13,805 nt of DNA from an uncultured Eubacteriaceae bacterium (GCA_947630385.1 CANRHG010000033.1:1-13805), one strand, 5' to 3'. Numbered from the stretch's first letter, positions 1-7,328 are shown. Numbers and translations are program-made. Notes: generated from the letters alone by a model not told the origin.

Positions 1-1170
1 CGCCTGCATATAGGTGTGTTTCGAGTCGATGAGTTCGATCATATAGGCCCTCGGGGTCAAAAAGGCGAAGGCTTCACTCGGCTCGCTCGATCCGAAAGAA
101 GCGTTAAAATCGGTGATAAAGCGGCACTCGTCGTTGATATAATCTTTGATGTCGCCGATCTCGGCCAGCCCCGAGCGCTCGAAATTGACCGGATAGCAAC
201 GCTCGATGATCATCTCGAGCAGCCCTTCGGGCGCTTCCTTGATAAATTCCTGATCGATGTCTTCTTCAAAGAGCGTTTTGATGATGCTCACGAGCACCGA
301 GTCGAGCGGGATCGCTTCGAGTTCTTCGTCCGGATGGAGGTTTCGAAGATTTTTTTCGATCTCGACGTTTAGGTTTTCGATCAGGTTCTTCAGTTCGCTC
401 TCGATGCGGGTGGTTTTTTCCTTGTTGTATTGTTCGAGTTTTTTTACGAGTTCGTTTCTGAGATCTTTCCGGTTAAACAGGATCTCCGGGTGCTGCCCGG
501 TGCCGCGAAATTGTTGGCGAAGGATCGTCAGGTCGTACGTAGCTCCCGTGTGGCTGAGTTCGTAGCGGATCGTGCGGTCCTTGCTGACAAAAAGCGTGCG
601 CCCGAAACCGTGGCGGGTGTCAAAGAAGACGAGCCCGGCCGGACAGACGTACAGGTCCGTGTAGACGATGTCGCCGTCTACCCCACAGTTGCTGCGGATC
701 TGGTTAAAATAGAGGGAATCTCTCGTCATGTAACCGTAAAAAGCGTCAAAGGACTCCAGGCCGTAACGCCCGAGTACCGGTAAAAAGCCCTCGCGAAGGA
801 TCTTGTAGGCGATTTGGACCAGGTAGTCAAAACGGGTCTTGACCTCTTTTACCTCTTCGGGAAAGAAAGTCGTATTAAGTATATTATCCGCTTGAAAGAA
901 TTGCGGTTCATTTGAGAAAATAGCCTTAACGGCTAGAAAGATCAAAATATTAATGTCGGTGGCCGCGTAGCGGTAGTGGTGAACGAGGTCTTTGAGGTCA
1001 TGTTCGACCTGGGCGACCATCGCCTCGATCTTATCGACGGCCAATAAAATGCTCCGGTGGCAGTCCGAGCACAGGGTCTTATACGACAGGCCCAGCCGGG
1101 TCTGCTCGATCTTTAGCGAACGTTCAAAAAAGCCGAGTTCGCGTCCACAGACTTCACAAGTAGTTTTCAT
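1..1170 (-). CDS. Hypothetical protein with N-terminal CxxC...CxxC zinc-ribbon-like motif (3' end outside window)
   Basis: An open frame of 390 codons runs on the minus strand from an ATG at 1170 to the left edge without a stop, so the C-terminus is missing. A good ribosome-binding site (AAAGGAGC, about five bases before the ATG) fixes the start. The N-terminus has cysteine pairs C5-x2-C8 and C34-x2-C37, the spacing of a small zinc ribbon or treble clef. Residues 60-130 look helical. A central part (about 150-215) has further cysteines (C162, C176) and many aromatic residues. About 220-275 is rich in Lys, Glu and Leu and could form a coiled coil. No transmembrane segment or signal peptide is visible. 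I do not recognise the family. The gene is divergent from larB across an 81-bp gap that contains a perfect inverted repeat. Gene reality is well supported; function is unknown. Confidence 0.8.
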   Translation of the reverse strand, partial: MKTTCEVCGRELGFFERSLKIEQTRLGLSYKTLCSDCHRSILLAVDKIEAMVAQVEHDLKDLVHHYRYAATDINILIFLAVKAIFSNEPQFFQADNILNTTFFPEEVKEVKTRFDYLVQIAYKILREGFLPVLGRYGLESFDAFYGYMTRDSLYFNQIRSNCGVDGDIVYTDLYVCPAGLVFFDTRHGFGRTLFVSKDRTIRYELSHTGATYDLTILRQQFRGTGQHPEILFNRKDLRNELVKKLEQYNKEKTTRIESELKNLIENLNVEIEKNLRNLHPDEELEAIPLDSVLVSIIKTLFEEDIDQEFIKEAPEGLLEMIIERCYPVNFERSGLAEIGDIKDYINDECRFITDFNASFGSSEPSEAFAFLTPRAYMIELIDSKHTYMQA

Positions 1171-1184
1171 TCGGGCTCCTTTTA

Positions 1185-1199
1185 AATCTAAACTAGATT
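1185..1199. promoter_or_regulatory. Inverted repeat AATCTA-aac-TAGATT, candidate operator in divergent promoter region
   Basis: A perfect 6-3-6 inverted repeat lies between the start of the CxxC protein gene (minus) and larB (plus). On the minus strand, overlapping TATAAT-like hexamers sit right beside it (about 1199-1209), so the repeat would fall near the start of that transcript. A CATAAT at 1218-1223 is a possible -10 for larB. The -35 boxes are poor on both sides. The size and position suit a repressor site, but no regulator gene is adjacent. Confidence 0.35.
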
Positions 1200-1251
1200 A
1201 TATTATATTGTATTTCGCATAATCTTTCTCCCGGTAATAAAAACGATAATT

Positions 1252-1989
1252 ATGGATAAATTAAAAGAACTTTTAAAAGATTACAAAGAAGGAAAGATCG
1301 ACGAAGAAGCCATCGTCGATTACGTCAGCCTTAAGCCTTTTGAGGACTTGGGCTTTGCAAAAGTAGATCATCATAGAAGGGTGCGCCAGGGCGTTCCGGA
1401 AGTGATCTTTGCCGAAGGCAAAAAGGCCTTCCAAATACGGGGTATCTTAGAGGAAATGATAAAAAGCGGGGATCTACCGGTCCTGATCACAAGGCTATCA
1501 AAGAAAAAGGCCGAAAAGCTAAAAGATCTGGGCATCGATTACGACGAGATCAGCCGGTGCGCGACCCTTGGCGAGCTTCCAAAAGAAGGCGACAGAACCG
1601 TTCTCGTCTTCTGTGCCGGAACTTCCGATCTTCCGGTCGCGGGTGAAGCGGCCATCACGGCCCGTTTTATGGGGGCTAAAGTCCGTTCGGTCAGCGATGT
1701 CGGGATCTCCGGGATCCACCGCCTGCTTTCGTTTCAGGAAGAGATCAACAAAGCCGACTGTATCATCGCGGTCGCTGGAATGGAAGGCGCGATGCCGAGC
1801 GTTATCGCCGGTCTTGCCCGGGTCCCGGTCATCGCGGTCCCCACGAGCGTCGGCTATGGTGCCTCGCTCGGAGGCATGGCCGCGCTGCTTTCGATGTTGA
1901 ATTCGTGCGCCAACGGCGTGACCGTCGTCAATATCGACAACGGTTTTGGAGCGGGCTATAGCGCCGCACTAATTGTACAGGAAAGATGA
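1252..1989 (+). CDS. larB: Nickel-pincer cofactor biosynthesis protein LarB (NaAD carboxylase/hydrolase)
   Basis: LarB carboxylates the pyridinium ring of nicotinic acid adenine dinucleotide at C5 and cleaves the phosphoanhydride, giving the biscarboxylic mononucleotide that LarE and LarC turn into the nickel-pincer cofactor of lactate racemase and related enzymes. The 245-residue length is normal. The N-terminal part has the family signature HHRRVRQGVPEVIFAEGK (40-57). The C-terminal PurE/AIRC-like domain has AGTSDLPVAGEA (122-133), GMEGAMPSV (176-184), PTSVGYGAS (197-205) and LNSCANGV-NIDNGFGAG, where C219 fits the substrate-attacking cysteine described for the Lactiplantibacillus enzyme. 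The ATG at 1252 agrees with family N-termini, but no Shine-Dalgarno sequence precedes it. Its stop overlaps the larC start by four bases, implying translational coupling. Cytoplasmic. Confidence 0.95.
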   Translation: MDKLKELLKDYKEGKIDEEAIVDYVSLKPFEDLGFAKVDHHRRVRQGVPEVIFAEGKKAFQIRGILEEMIKSGDLPVLITRLSKKKAEKLKDLGIDYDEISRCATLGELPKEGDRTVLVFCAGTSDLPVAGEAAITARFMGAKVRSVSDVGISGIHRLLSFQEEINKADCIIAVAGMEGAMPSVIAGLARVPVIAVPTSVGYGASLGGMAALLSMLNSCANGVTVVNIDNGFGAGYSAALIVQER

Positions 1990-3059
1990 GCATTTTAATA
2001 TTTGATCCAGCCAATGGTGCGGCCGGTGATATGATCACCGCCGCGCTTTACGGCTTAAAACCCGACGTTAAAGAACTAAGTGAAATCGAAGTCGCGGGCG
2101 TAAGGGGTACTTTTGAAAAAGTCCACGACGTCCTCGACGGGTACCGGTTTGACGTAAAAGTCGAAGACCTAAAACATACCCACCTCAAAGACATCAACGC
2201 CATCATCGACGGTCTTAAGATCCCTGAAAAGGTGAAAGAAAACGCCAAAAACGTTTTTAGGCTTTTGGCCGAGGCCGAATCCGAAGTCCACGGCGAGCCC
2301 GTGGAACTCGTACACTTCCACGAAGTCGGACAGGTCGACGCCATCATCGATATCGTCAGCGCCTGTTTACTGATCGATAAGATCGGCCCGTCTAAGATCT
2401 ACTCCTATCCCATTTGTACCGGATCGGGTACGGTCAAGACGGCTCACGGGGTCCTTCCCGTCCCGGCTCCGGCTACGCTGCGCCTCTTAGAAGGCCTGCC
2501 AGTTTATTCCGGAAACTACCGAACCGAACTGATAACCCCTACGGGAGCGGCTCTTTTGAAATATTTTGTCGATAGCTTTGACGTACCGGTGGTCCGCATA
2601 GAAGAAAGCGCCTACGGTTTTGGAAAGAAAAAACTGTCGGGGCCGAACGTACTACGCGCGGTACTGGCCGAAGAAGATATAACAAACACCGTCGTCTCTC
2701 TTAATTTTGACGTAGACGACATGACGGGAGAGCAGATCGGTTTTGCCTGCAATGAGCTAAGAAAAGAGGCGCTCGACGTGATCCTAACGCCGGTCTATAT
2801 GAAAAAGGGACGACCGGGAACCGAATTTACCGTCCTCTGTAGGGACGAAGACGTAGAAAAGATGGTATCCCTGATTTTTCGTTATACTTCTACGATCGGG
2901 ATCCGTCGTACGGACCAACGTCGCTATGAACTTGCTCGAACTTTTAAGAAGAAAGAAGGAAAGACCGTAAAAATTTCCCGTGGACCGGGGATTTATAAAG
3001 AAAAGACCGAATACGAAGACCGTATCAAAGACGCGGACGGGCTTCTTGAAAGCGAGTAA
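1986..3059 (+). CDS. larC: Nickel-pincer cofactor nickel insertase LarC (single-frame LarC1-LarC2)
   Basis: LarC is the CTP-dependent enzyme that inserts nickel into the pyridinium-bisthiocarboxylic mononucleotide. Visible family marks are the N-terminal FDPANGAAGDM (6-16), HFHEVGQVDAIIDI (110-123), PVPAPATLRLL (158-168), ITPTGAALL (183-191), and in the C-terminal LarC2 part FDVDDMTGEQ (241-250), KKGRPGTEF (273-281) and STIGIRR (302-308). In Lactiplantibacillus plantarum the two halves are joined by a programmed frameshift; here both lie in one continuous frame. At 357 residues it is somewhat shorter than the roughly 390-430 I expect for full-length members, yet all main blocks are present. 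An AGGA lies three bases before the ATG. No U-tract terminator follows directly. LarE, the sulfur-transfer enzyme, is not in this window. Confidence 0.94.
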   Translation: MSILIFDPANGAAGDMITAALYGLKPDVKELSEIEVAGVRGTFEKVHDVLDGYRFDVKVEDLKHTHLKDINAIIDGLKIPEKVKENAKNVFRLLAEAESEVHGEPVELVHFHEVGQVDAIIDIVSACLLIDKIGPSKIYSYPICTGSGTVKTAHGVLPVPAPATLRLLEGLPVYSGNYRTELITPTGAALLKYFVDSFDVPVVRIEESAYGFGKKKLSGPNVLRAVLAEEDITNTVVSLNFDVDDMTGEQIGFACNELRKEALDVILTPVYMKKGRPGTEFTVLCRDEDVEKMVSLIFRYTSTIGIRRTDQRRYELARTFKKKEGKTVKISRGPGIYKEKTEYEDRIKDADGLLESE

Positions 3060-3351
3060 AATTTAGTCGAGAAAAAGGAAAACAGCCGAGAAGGTTTATA
3101 TGAGTAAGGACAACTATTAACTATTCAAAGAAAACTTCAAATAAATTTTAAATTTAATTCCCTTCGGCTGTAATCCATTGTCTATGTACAGTTCCTATTA
3201 TACTCGATTTTAAAGGATTTTTTGTATTTTTTAAAAAATTTTTAGAAAAAATTTGCTAATTTTTTTTGGTAATATTTCAATCGAAAAACAACATTCTTTA
3301 TCCCTAAATTTACGGTTAAGTTTCCTCGTCAGTAGTTTGGTAGCTCTGTGT
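3060..3351. other. AT-rich intergenic region between convergent larC and DUF4143 ATPase gene
   Basis: No gene of credible length is seen here. The left part holds a long-range inverted repeat: acagccgagaagg at 3082-3094 against cccttcggctgta at 3160-3172, with about 65 bases between the arms. The right part (3205-3290) is extremely AT-rich, with A/T runs that can form weak A-U hairpins. It may act as a diffuse terminator for the converging transcripts, but no classic GC stem plus U-tract is present for larC. Confidence 0.6.
3072..3190 (-). ncRNA. Candidate small RNA closed by a long-range stem with a U-rich tail
   Basis: On the minus strand a perfect TATAAT (3202-3197) would start transcription near 3190. 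The RNA would carry ACAGCCGA then AGG, a loop of about 65 bases, and CCT, a two-base bulge and TCGGCTGT. The arms pair over 8 plus 3 bp, and a U-rich tail (TTTTCCTTTTTCT) follows at about 3081-3069. That layout resembles a small RNA ending at its own terminator. Against it, there is no acceptable -35 box, and the loop is AU-rich. A 12-codon reading frame inside is not convincing as a peptide. Confidence 0.25.
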
Positions 3352-4596
3352 TTATAAATCTTCACCCAGCAAAAAATCGAACAGATTCATGATGTGGATC
3401 CCGTCCTCATTGACGTAGGAAACCGAAGCGCTTTTCGTGATTAACACTTTTTTAAACGAATCGTTCACTTCTTTTAAAGACCGAAGCTCTTGCTCTAGCT
3501 TTTTATCGTCGTCAACCGATAAAGCGACCTGAACGTAGATTTTATTGAAGGATTTATTGCAGACAAAATCAATTTCATAATTTTTGCGGATGGATTTCCC
3601 GTCCTCGTCTTTTTCAACATTAAAAACCACTCCGATATCGACATCGTATCCTCGAAAGATGAGTTCGTTAAAGACGACGTTTTCCAGGATTCTCCCCTCT
3701 TCAAGTTTTTGCCAACCGCGTTTCGCATTACGAATCCCGATATCGGTGAAGTAGATTTTTCGGAGCCCACCAATGGGCTCTCTTTTTTTAACGTCAAAAC
3801 GGTTTATGCTCTTTACTATAAAAGAATCTTCAAAATACTTTAAGTATTTCTTTACGGTCAAATAACTGATTTTCTCTCTGAAACGGCTTTCAAACGTTTT
3901 ACTGATTTTATTTGCGTTTGTTAGAGAGCCGATGTTGGAAGCTAAGACGTCAAAAACATTTTCAAATAGAAGGGGATTTTTTATATTGTACCTTCCCATA
4001 ATATCGCTTAAATAAGTTTCGCAAATGAGGTTTTTGAGAAACTCACTTTTTTCTTCGTCCGTATTAAGTAATACCACGGGAGGAAGGCCTCCGTAAGTAA
4101 TGTAAGCTTTCCAAGCCTCATCTAAACTTCCGGAATAAACCGAATAAAATTCTTTAAAACTCAACGGACTTAAATGAATTTCATCGCTCCTTCCTCTAAA
4201 CTCGGTGATGATATCTTTCGACAAAAATTTTGCGTTACTCCCTGTAACGTAAATATCGACGTTGGGAAGCCGGTTTAATCCGTTAAGGACCGCTTCAAAG
4301 TTACCTAAAAGCTGAATTTCATCGAACAAAAGATAGTATTGTTTATCGTCTTTGATTTTTTCTTTAATGTATGGATAAAAAACTTCCGGATCTTGGTACT
4401 TCAAAAATTCGAAGGAGTCAAAGCTCGCTTCAATGATGTGGTCTTCATCCACGCCGCTTTTCAACAATTCGTCCTTAAAAAGTTTAAATAACAAGTAGGT
4501 TTTTCCACTACGCCGAATTCCCGTGATGGTTTTGATTAGCCCGTTGTTTTGCTTGCGAATAAGTTTTTCTAGGTAATGATCTCTTTTTAATTCCAT
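3352..4596 (-). CDS. DUF4143-type AAA/archaeal-type P-loop ATPase
   Basis: This 414-residue protein belongs to the large family of prokaryotic AAA-like ATPases with a C-terminal DUF4143 region; their cellular role is generally unknown. Visible features are Walker A GIRRSGKT (26-33), Walker B with YYLLFDEIQ (87-95), a sensor-1-like VTGSNA (117-122) and FRGRSDEI (133-140) with a possible arginine finger. Residues about 200-320 form the winged-helix/DUF4143 part. The C-terminal YEIDFVCN and IYVQVALS resemble the degenerate PD-(D/E)xK-like fold of these proteins, but the usual ExK lysine position is not lysine, so nuclease activity is doubtful. The ATG at 4596 has no Shine-Dalgarno sequence and sits close behind a perfect palindrome. 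The gene is AT-rich compared with ileS and larBC. A second, broken member of the family begins at 12952. Confidence 0.88.
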   Translation of the reverse strand: MELKRDHYLEKLIRKQNNGLIKTITGIRRSGKTYLLFKLFKDELLKSGVDEDHIIEASFDSFEFLKYQDPEVFYPYIKEKIKDDKQYYLLFDEIQLLGNFEAVLNGLNRLPNVDIYVTGSNAKFLSKDIITEFRGRSDEIHLSPLSFKEFYSVYSGSLDEAWKAYITYGGLPPVVLLNTDEEKSEFLKNLICETYLSDIMGRYNIKNPLLFENVFDVLASNIGSLTNANKISKTFESRFREKISYLTVKKYLKYFEDSFIVKSINRFDVKKREPIGGLRKIYFTDIGIRNAKRGWQKLEEGRILENVVFNELIFRGYDVDIGVVFNVEKDEDGKSIRKNYEIDFVCNKSFNKIYVQVALSVDDDKKLEQELRSLKEVNDSFKKVLITKSASVSYVNEDGIHIMNLFDFLLGEDL

Positions 4597-4628
4597 TTAA
4601 AAAATCCGTAGAATTCTACGTTTTTTAA
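4597..4628. promoter_or_regulatory. Perfect palindrome CGTAGAATTCTACG flanked by inverted A/T tracts, upstream of the ATPase gene
   Basis: The 14-bp palindrome at 4607-4620 is perfect. Outside it, TTAAAAAA (4597-4604) and TTTTTTAA (4621-4628) are themselves inverted copies, offset by two unpaired bases. It lies only ten bases from the ATPase start codon and takes the place where a ribosome-binding site would be. It could be an operator for a dimeric repressor, or an RNA hairpin close to the start codon. TAGAAT inside the palindrome could also serve as a -10. It is far enough from the upstream gene's terminator (4685-4716) to belong to the ATPase gene. Confidence 0.5.
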
Positions 4629-4684
4629 CTACCTTGTGAGCTCAATTTCATAATTTACTTTTTCTATCTTCGAGAAAGAAGAAA

Positions 4685-4716
4685 CCTGTTGTAATTCAAA
4701 TCTTGAATTCAACAGG
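4685..4716 (-). terminator. Intrinsic terminator after the ImmA-PIN module
   Basis: CCTGTTG-T-AATTCAA (4685-4699) pairs with TTGAATTCAACAGG (4703-4716) over 14 bp with one bulged base and a three-base loop. On the minus strand a pyrimidine-rich tract (GTTTCTTCTTTCT) follows. It begins 13 bases beyond the PIN gene stop codon. The plus strand also has CCTTTTT after the stem, so it could work in both directions. Confidence 0.8.
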
Positions 4717-4729
4717 CCTTTTTCTAAAA

Positions 4730-5272
4730 TTATGAATTCTTTTTGAGAGATAAACCAGTTAATTGAAGAAAAGTTTCCAGGTCAATAACTCGAACTCCAA
4801 AATCCTCACAAATGTTTGTTATTTTAGGTTCCCGTCCTGACGGTTCATTTGCGTCTCTAGATTTCTTTTTTCCTTCCAACGTAAAAACCGTACAATGATA
4901 TTTCATCGCCGTAGCTATAATGTTTGGGTCGGCTATCTTGTCCAGCCAAATATCAAAACTAGATCTTTTATAGTAGGGACTGTCGTTGACATGGTTCATT
5001 ATTTTTTGAACATTTAGAACTATTTCTAAATCATTCCCCGGATAAATAATCGCCTCTTTATCAATCTCACTAATCCACTGAGCTATTTCATCTTTTTTTG
5101 AAACATTGGTCAGTTCATCTTTTACAGGTTTGATGAGTAGCACTTTTTGGGCTTCTATTAACATCTTCAACCGGTCAAAAAAAGAATTTCGATCCTCAGG
5201 CTGATAATTCCCTTTAAAAAAACCAATGATACAATTTGTGTCAATTACAGCTATGATGTCGCTTTCAATCAC
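4730..5272 (-). CDS. DUF4411-type PIN-domain protein, predicted toxin ribonuclease
   Basis: The 180-residue protein has the PIN-fold layout of metal-dependent ribonucleases. Visible features are AVIDTN near the N-terminus with D11, a second acidic position in KDEL (E53), IADPNIIATAMKYHCTVFTLE (113-133) with D115, and the closing KITNICEDFGVRVIDLETFL. This pattern matches the DUF4411 branch, which is often encoded beside XRE/ImmA-IrrE proteins and has been predicted to form toxin-antitoxin pairs. The start is GTG at 5272, ten bases after a GGAG, and it overlaps the upstream gene by eight bases, so the two are probably translationally coupled. A terminator follows the stop. All expected acidic residues for metal binding appear present, so I expect an active nuclease, but its RNA target cannot be read from sequence. 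Confidence 0.85.
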   Translation of the reverse strand: MIESDIIAVIDTNCIIGFFKGNYQPEDRNSFFDRLKMLIEAQKVLLIKPVKDELTNVSKKDEIAQWISEIDKEAIIYPGNDLEIVLNVQKIMNHVNDSPYYKRSSFDIWLDKIADPNIIATAMKYHCTVFTLEGKKKSRDANEPSGREPKITNICEDFGVRVIDLETFLQLTGLSLKKNS

Positions 5273-6437
5273 TAACTTGCTCCATCAAGTTAAAAAAGTT
5301 TTGTACATTTGTTTTTGTCAAATGCATCGCTTCCGTATAGGAAGTATCTCCGTTAGATACACTTTTTTTTAGAGCTTTTAGGAAATTTTTATCCATCCGC
5401 GCTTTTAATTTAGCAGAATAAGGAATAAAAACATTTTTGTTTTCATCGGTTGTCTTATCCAAATTAAAGTCGTAACCTTTAAGTTGGGCTAATAAGTGAT
5501 TTTTCTCAGTTTTATTTATTAAATCAAGATCAGATGCTCTATAAATAATCACTTGACGACTGGTATTAAAATATTTAGCCAATCGATTTATTTTATCTGT
5601 TAGTGCCTCGTTTTCTAATCCCCACTTTTCGGTTATCAAATTTTTCGGAACCAATAATTCCGCAGCTACTTTATTACAAAATGTTTCTGTTAAATCATGA
5701 GAGTTTGTATTTAAACTCGAGTCACTAAATAAACTATCTTCTCCTAAGAAAAGATGAATGAGTTCATGGATACTCGAGAAAATTTGACCGGTTATACTAT
5801 CGTTTTGATTAATAAATATCAAGGGAGCTATAGTATTTGTTAAGGCAAAAGCCCTAAATTCATTTACGTCTAACTTTCTTCCATGATGAGTATCGACACC
5901 GACAAACTTATTCTTCATAAACAGTATTCCGTTATTCTGCAGTAAAGCTTGAATCTTACTAAAAAGTCTTTCAGGGGAACTAAATTTAGTATTCCAATCT
6001 TCATTTAATTCCAAAGTTTCCCGGACCTTTTGTGCCGCTTGGCTATAGTCGGTATCAATAGTTAGAGATCCTATAAATTCAACAGATTCTTCACTTTCAT
6101 CTTTTTTAAAGTCGGTCATCCAGTCCTGAATGGATCTCATTTTCTTGTAAGTATCCTCTAAATTTAAACTGTAATTCGTATTATTTCTATTGTTTAAAGT
6201 TCGAAATTCAATTGTAGACTTATCCTCTTTTGGAGGTTTTTGAAGAAAAAACGTACCAAAAGGAATATGGATTTTTTTACTAATTTTTTCGATTTCGGCA
6301 TAACGTGGCTTTGCCGTAAGATCACGCCAAGACTTTAACTGTTCGAGAATATTTTGATTTATTTCCTCATTAGCGATTCGATTTAAAATCCAATTTATCA
6401 CGTCCGGTTGAACTTCGATTTCTACGCTTTTTGGCAT
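5265..6437 (-). CDS. XRE-like HTH / ImmA-IrrE (DUF955) metallopeptidase fusion, predicted antitoxin partner
   Basis: The protein has two parts. Residues about 10-65 look like a diverged XRE helix-turn-helix ending in HIPFGTFFLQKPPKE, a typical boundary of this fusion family. Residues about 130-290 form an ImmA/IrrE zinc peptidase domain, with HELIH (224-228) and the downstream DLTETFCNKVAAELLVP block that supplies a glutamate ligand. I place the start at the ATG (6437), giving 390 residues: GGAGG sits eight bases upstream, whereas the in-frame TTG at 6452 lies ahead of that site and at or before the likely transcription start. The gene overlaps the PIN gene by eight bases. Family knowledge suggests it represses its own operon and neutralises the PIN partner, possibly with regulated proteolysis; this is inference. 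The long C-terminal tail (after about 290) is of unknown role. AT-rich. Confidence 0.87.
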   Translation of the reverse strand: MPKSVEIEVQPDVINWILNRIANEEINQNILEQLKSWRDLTAKPRYAEIEKISKKIHIPFGTFFLQKPPKEDKSTIEFRTLNNRNNTNYSLNLEDTYKKMRSIQDWMTDFKKDESEESVEFIGSLTIDTDYSQAAQKVRETLELNEDWNTKFSSPERLFSKIQALLQNNGILFMKNKFVGVDTHHGRKLDVNEFRAFALTNTIAPLIFINQNDSITGQIFSSIHELIHLFLGEDSLFSDSSLNTNSHDLTETFCNKVAAELLVPKNLITEKWGLENEALTDKINRLAKYFNTSRQVIIYRASDLDLINKTEKNHLLAQLKGYDFNLDKTTDENKNVFIPYSAKLKARMDKNFLKALKKSVSNGDTSYTEAMHLTKTNVQNFFNLMEQVSD

Positions 6438-6445
6438 TGTTTCAA

Positions 6446-6491
6446 CCTCCAATGGTAATTATAAACTTTTAAAATCCGGGAGAAATATCAA
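6446..6491 (-). promoter_or_regulatory. Promoter and ribosome-binding site of the ImmA-PIN operon
   Basis: A perfect TATAAT (minus strand, 6463-6458) lies just upstream of GGAGG (6450-6446). Transcription would begin near 6451, giving a leader of only about 14 bases and placing the alternative TTG start outside the message. The best -35 candidate, TTGATA (6491-6486), is 22 bases away, too far for a normal spacer. The promoter may therefore be weak or need an activator. Confidence 0.5.
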
Positions 6492-6610
6492 ATTTTAAAT
6501 AATTTTTCTCCAATAAAAATTTATCATTTTAATTGTTTTAACGGCTAAGACATCCTCGATGAGCAAAGATCAGTATTCCCTTCAAACGAAAAACTTCCGA
6601 GAAAAACTTA

Positions 6611-6637
6611 AGCCCGTACAAATATTTTGTACGAGCT
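6611..6637 (-). terminator. Intrinsic terminator of the thiT-MATE-nitroreductase operon
   Basis: CGTACAAA (6615-6622) and TTTGTACG (6626-6633) pair perfectly around a TAT loop, extended by AGC/GCT past one mismatch. On the minus strand the stem is followed by TAAGTTTTTCTC. It lies about 22 bases beyond the nitroreductase stop codon. Confidence 0.75.
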
Positions 6638-6659
6638 ACATTGTAGTCGAAATAAAATT

Positions 6660-7328
6660 TTAAGCAAAGCCAGGAAAGTCCGGCCCGGCACCGAGCATAA
6701 ACTGGTATTTAACGATCCCTAAATCGACTTGGGCGTAGGGTCCTCTTCCTGCGGTGATAATGACCTTCCCGTCTTTTGAAAGAGAGATCTTAAAACGCTG
6801 ACTGTTTACGGCCGTCGGTGCGAGCATAGCGCCTTTAACACCGTTTTTAAACCACGCCGGCCAGGGAGCCGGAACGCTTGTAACTTTTGCGACGTCCTTA
6901 TTCTTATGAGGAACCCCTTGCGTACTGCTATAGCCGATAGCGATAACACAACCCAGCGTTTCTCCCGGTTTCATTTCTTCCTTGACTTTTTTCTTGTTGA
7001 CCGTAAGCCCCACCCAACAGGAATTGAGTCCGAGTTCTTGGCAGTACAGAACCAGTTCTTCACCGTAGTAACCGCTTTGTTCGTCGAAATCGGGAACGTT
7101 CTCTCCTGCGCAGATGATGTAATTTTTGACGTTTTTAAAGCTGCCGTACTTTGGAAGAAAACCACCAAAAGCGACGGGCTCGTCGGTGACCAGTTTGAAA
7201 TTCAGGCCGCTTTCTTCGTTTACCGACTCGATCTTTTTACGCAGCTTTTCTACTATATCTTCCGGTATCTTTTTATCCGTGTAGCTTCGGACGGAATGAC
7301 GCGATACCATCAGTTTCATTTTATCCAT
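6660..7328 (-). CDS. Nitroreductase family protein (TM1586-type)
   Basis: The 222-residue flavoprotein begins with MVSRHSVRSYTDKKIPED, the FMN-contacting RxSxRxY start of nitroreductases. It continues with YYGEELVLYCQELGLNSCWVGLTV (about 87-110) and GETLGCVIAIGYS (123-135), then a second half starting at VPAPWPAWFKNGVKGAMLAPTAVNSQRFKISL, the A-P-x-A-x-N-x-Q flavin-site pattern. This matches the putative TM1586 nitroreductase subfamily in which two half-domains are fused in one chain. The substrate is unknown. An ideal AGGAGG (7339-7334) lies five bases before the ATG and within the last codons of the MATE gene, which it overlaps by eight bases. It is the last gene of the TPP-riboswitch transcript, and the terminator at 6611 closes the unit. 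Confidence 0.85.
   Translation of the reverse strand: MDKMKLMVSRHSVRSYTDKKIPEDIVEKLRKKIESVNEESGLNFKLVTDEPVAFGGFLPKYGSFKNVKNYIICAGENVPDFDEQSGYYGEELVLYCQELGLNSCWVGLTVNKKKVKEEMKPGETLGCVIAIGYSSTQGVPHKNKDVAKVTSVPAPWPAWFKNGVKGAMLAPTAVNSQRFKISLSKDGKVIITAGRGPYAQVDLGIVKYQFMLGAGPDFPGFA

Noticed and set aside
16..783. Plus-strand open frames at the left edge
   Set aside because: They are shadows of the 390-codon minus-strand gene, which has a good ribosome-binding site and no stop.
1986..3059. Programmed frameshift in larC
   Set aside because: Both the LarC1 and LarC2 blocks read through in one frame with no internal stop.
3082..3172. Long-range inverted repeat as the terminator of larC
   Set aside because: On the plus strand the second arm is followed by TAATCC rather than a U-tract, and the loop is about 65 bases.
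6438..6452. TTG start five codons upstream of the ImmA/IrrE protein
   Set aside because: It lies before the GGAGG site and at or ahead of the likely transcription start; the ATG at 6437 has ideal spacing.
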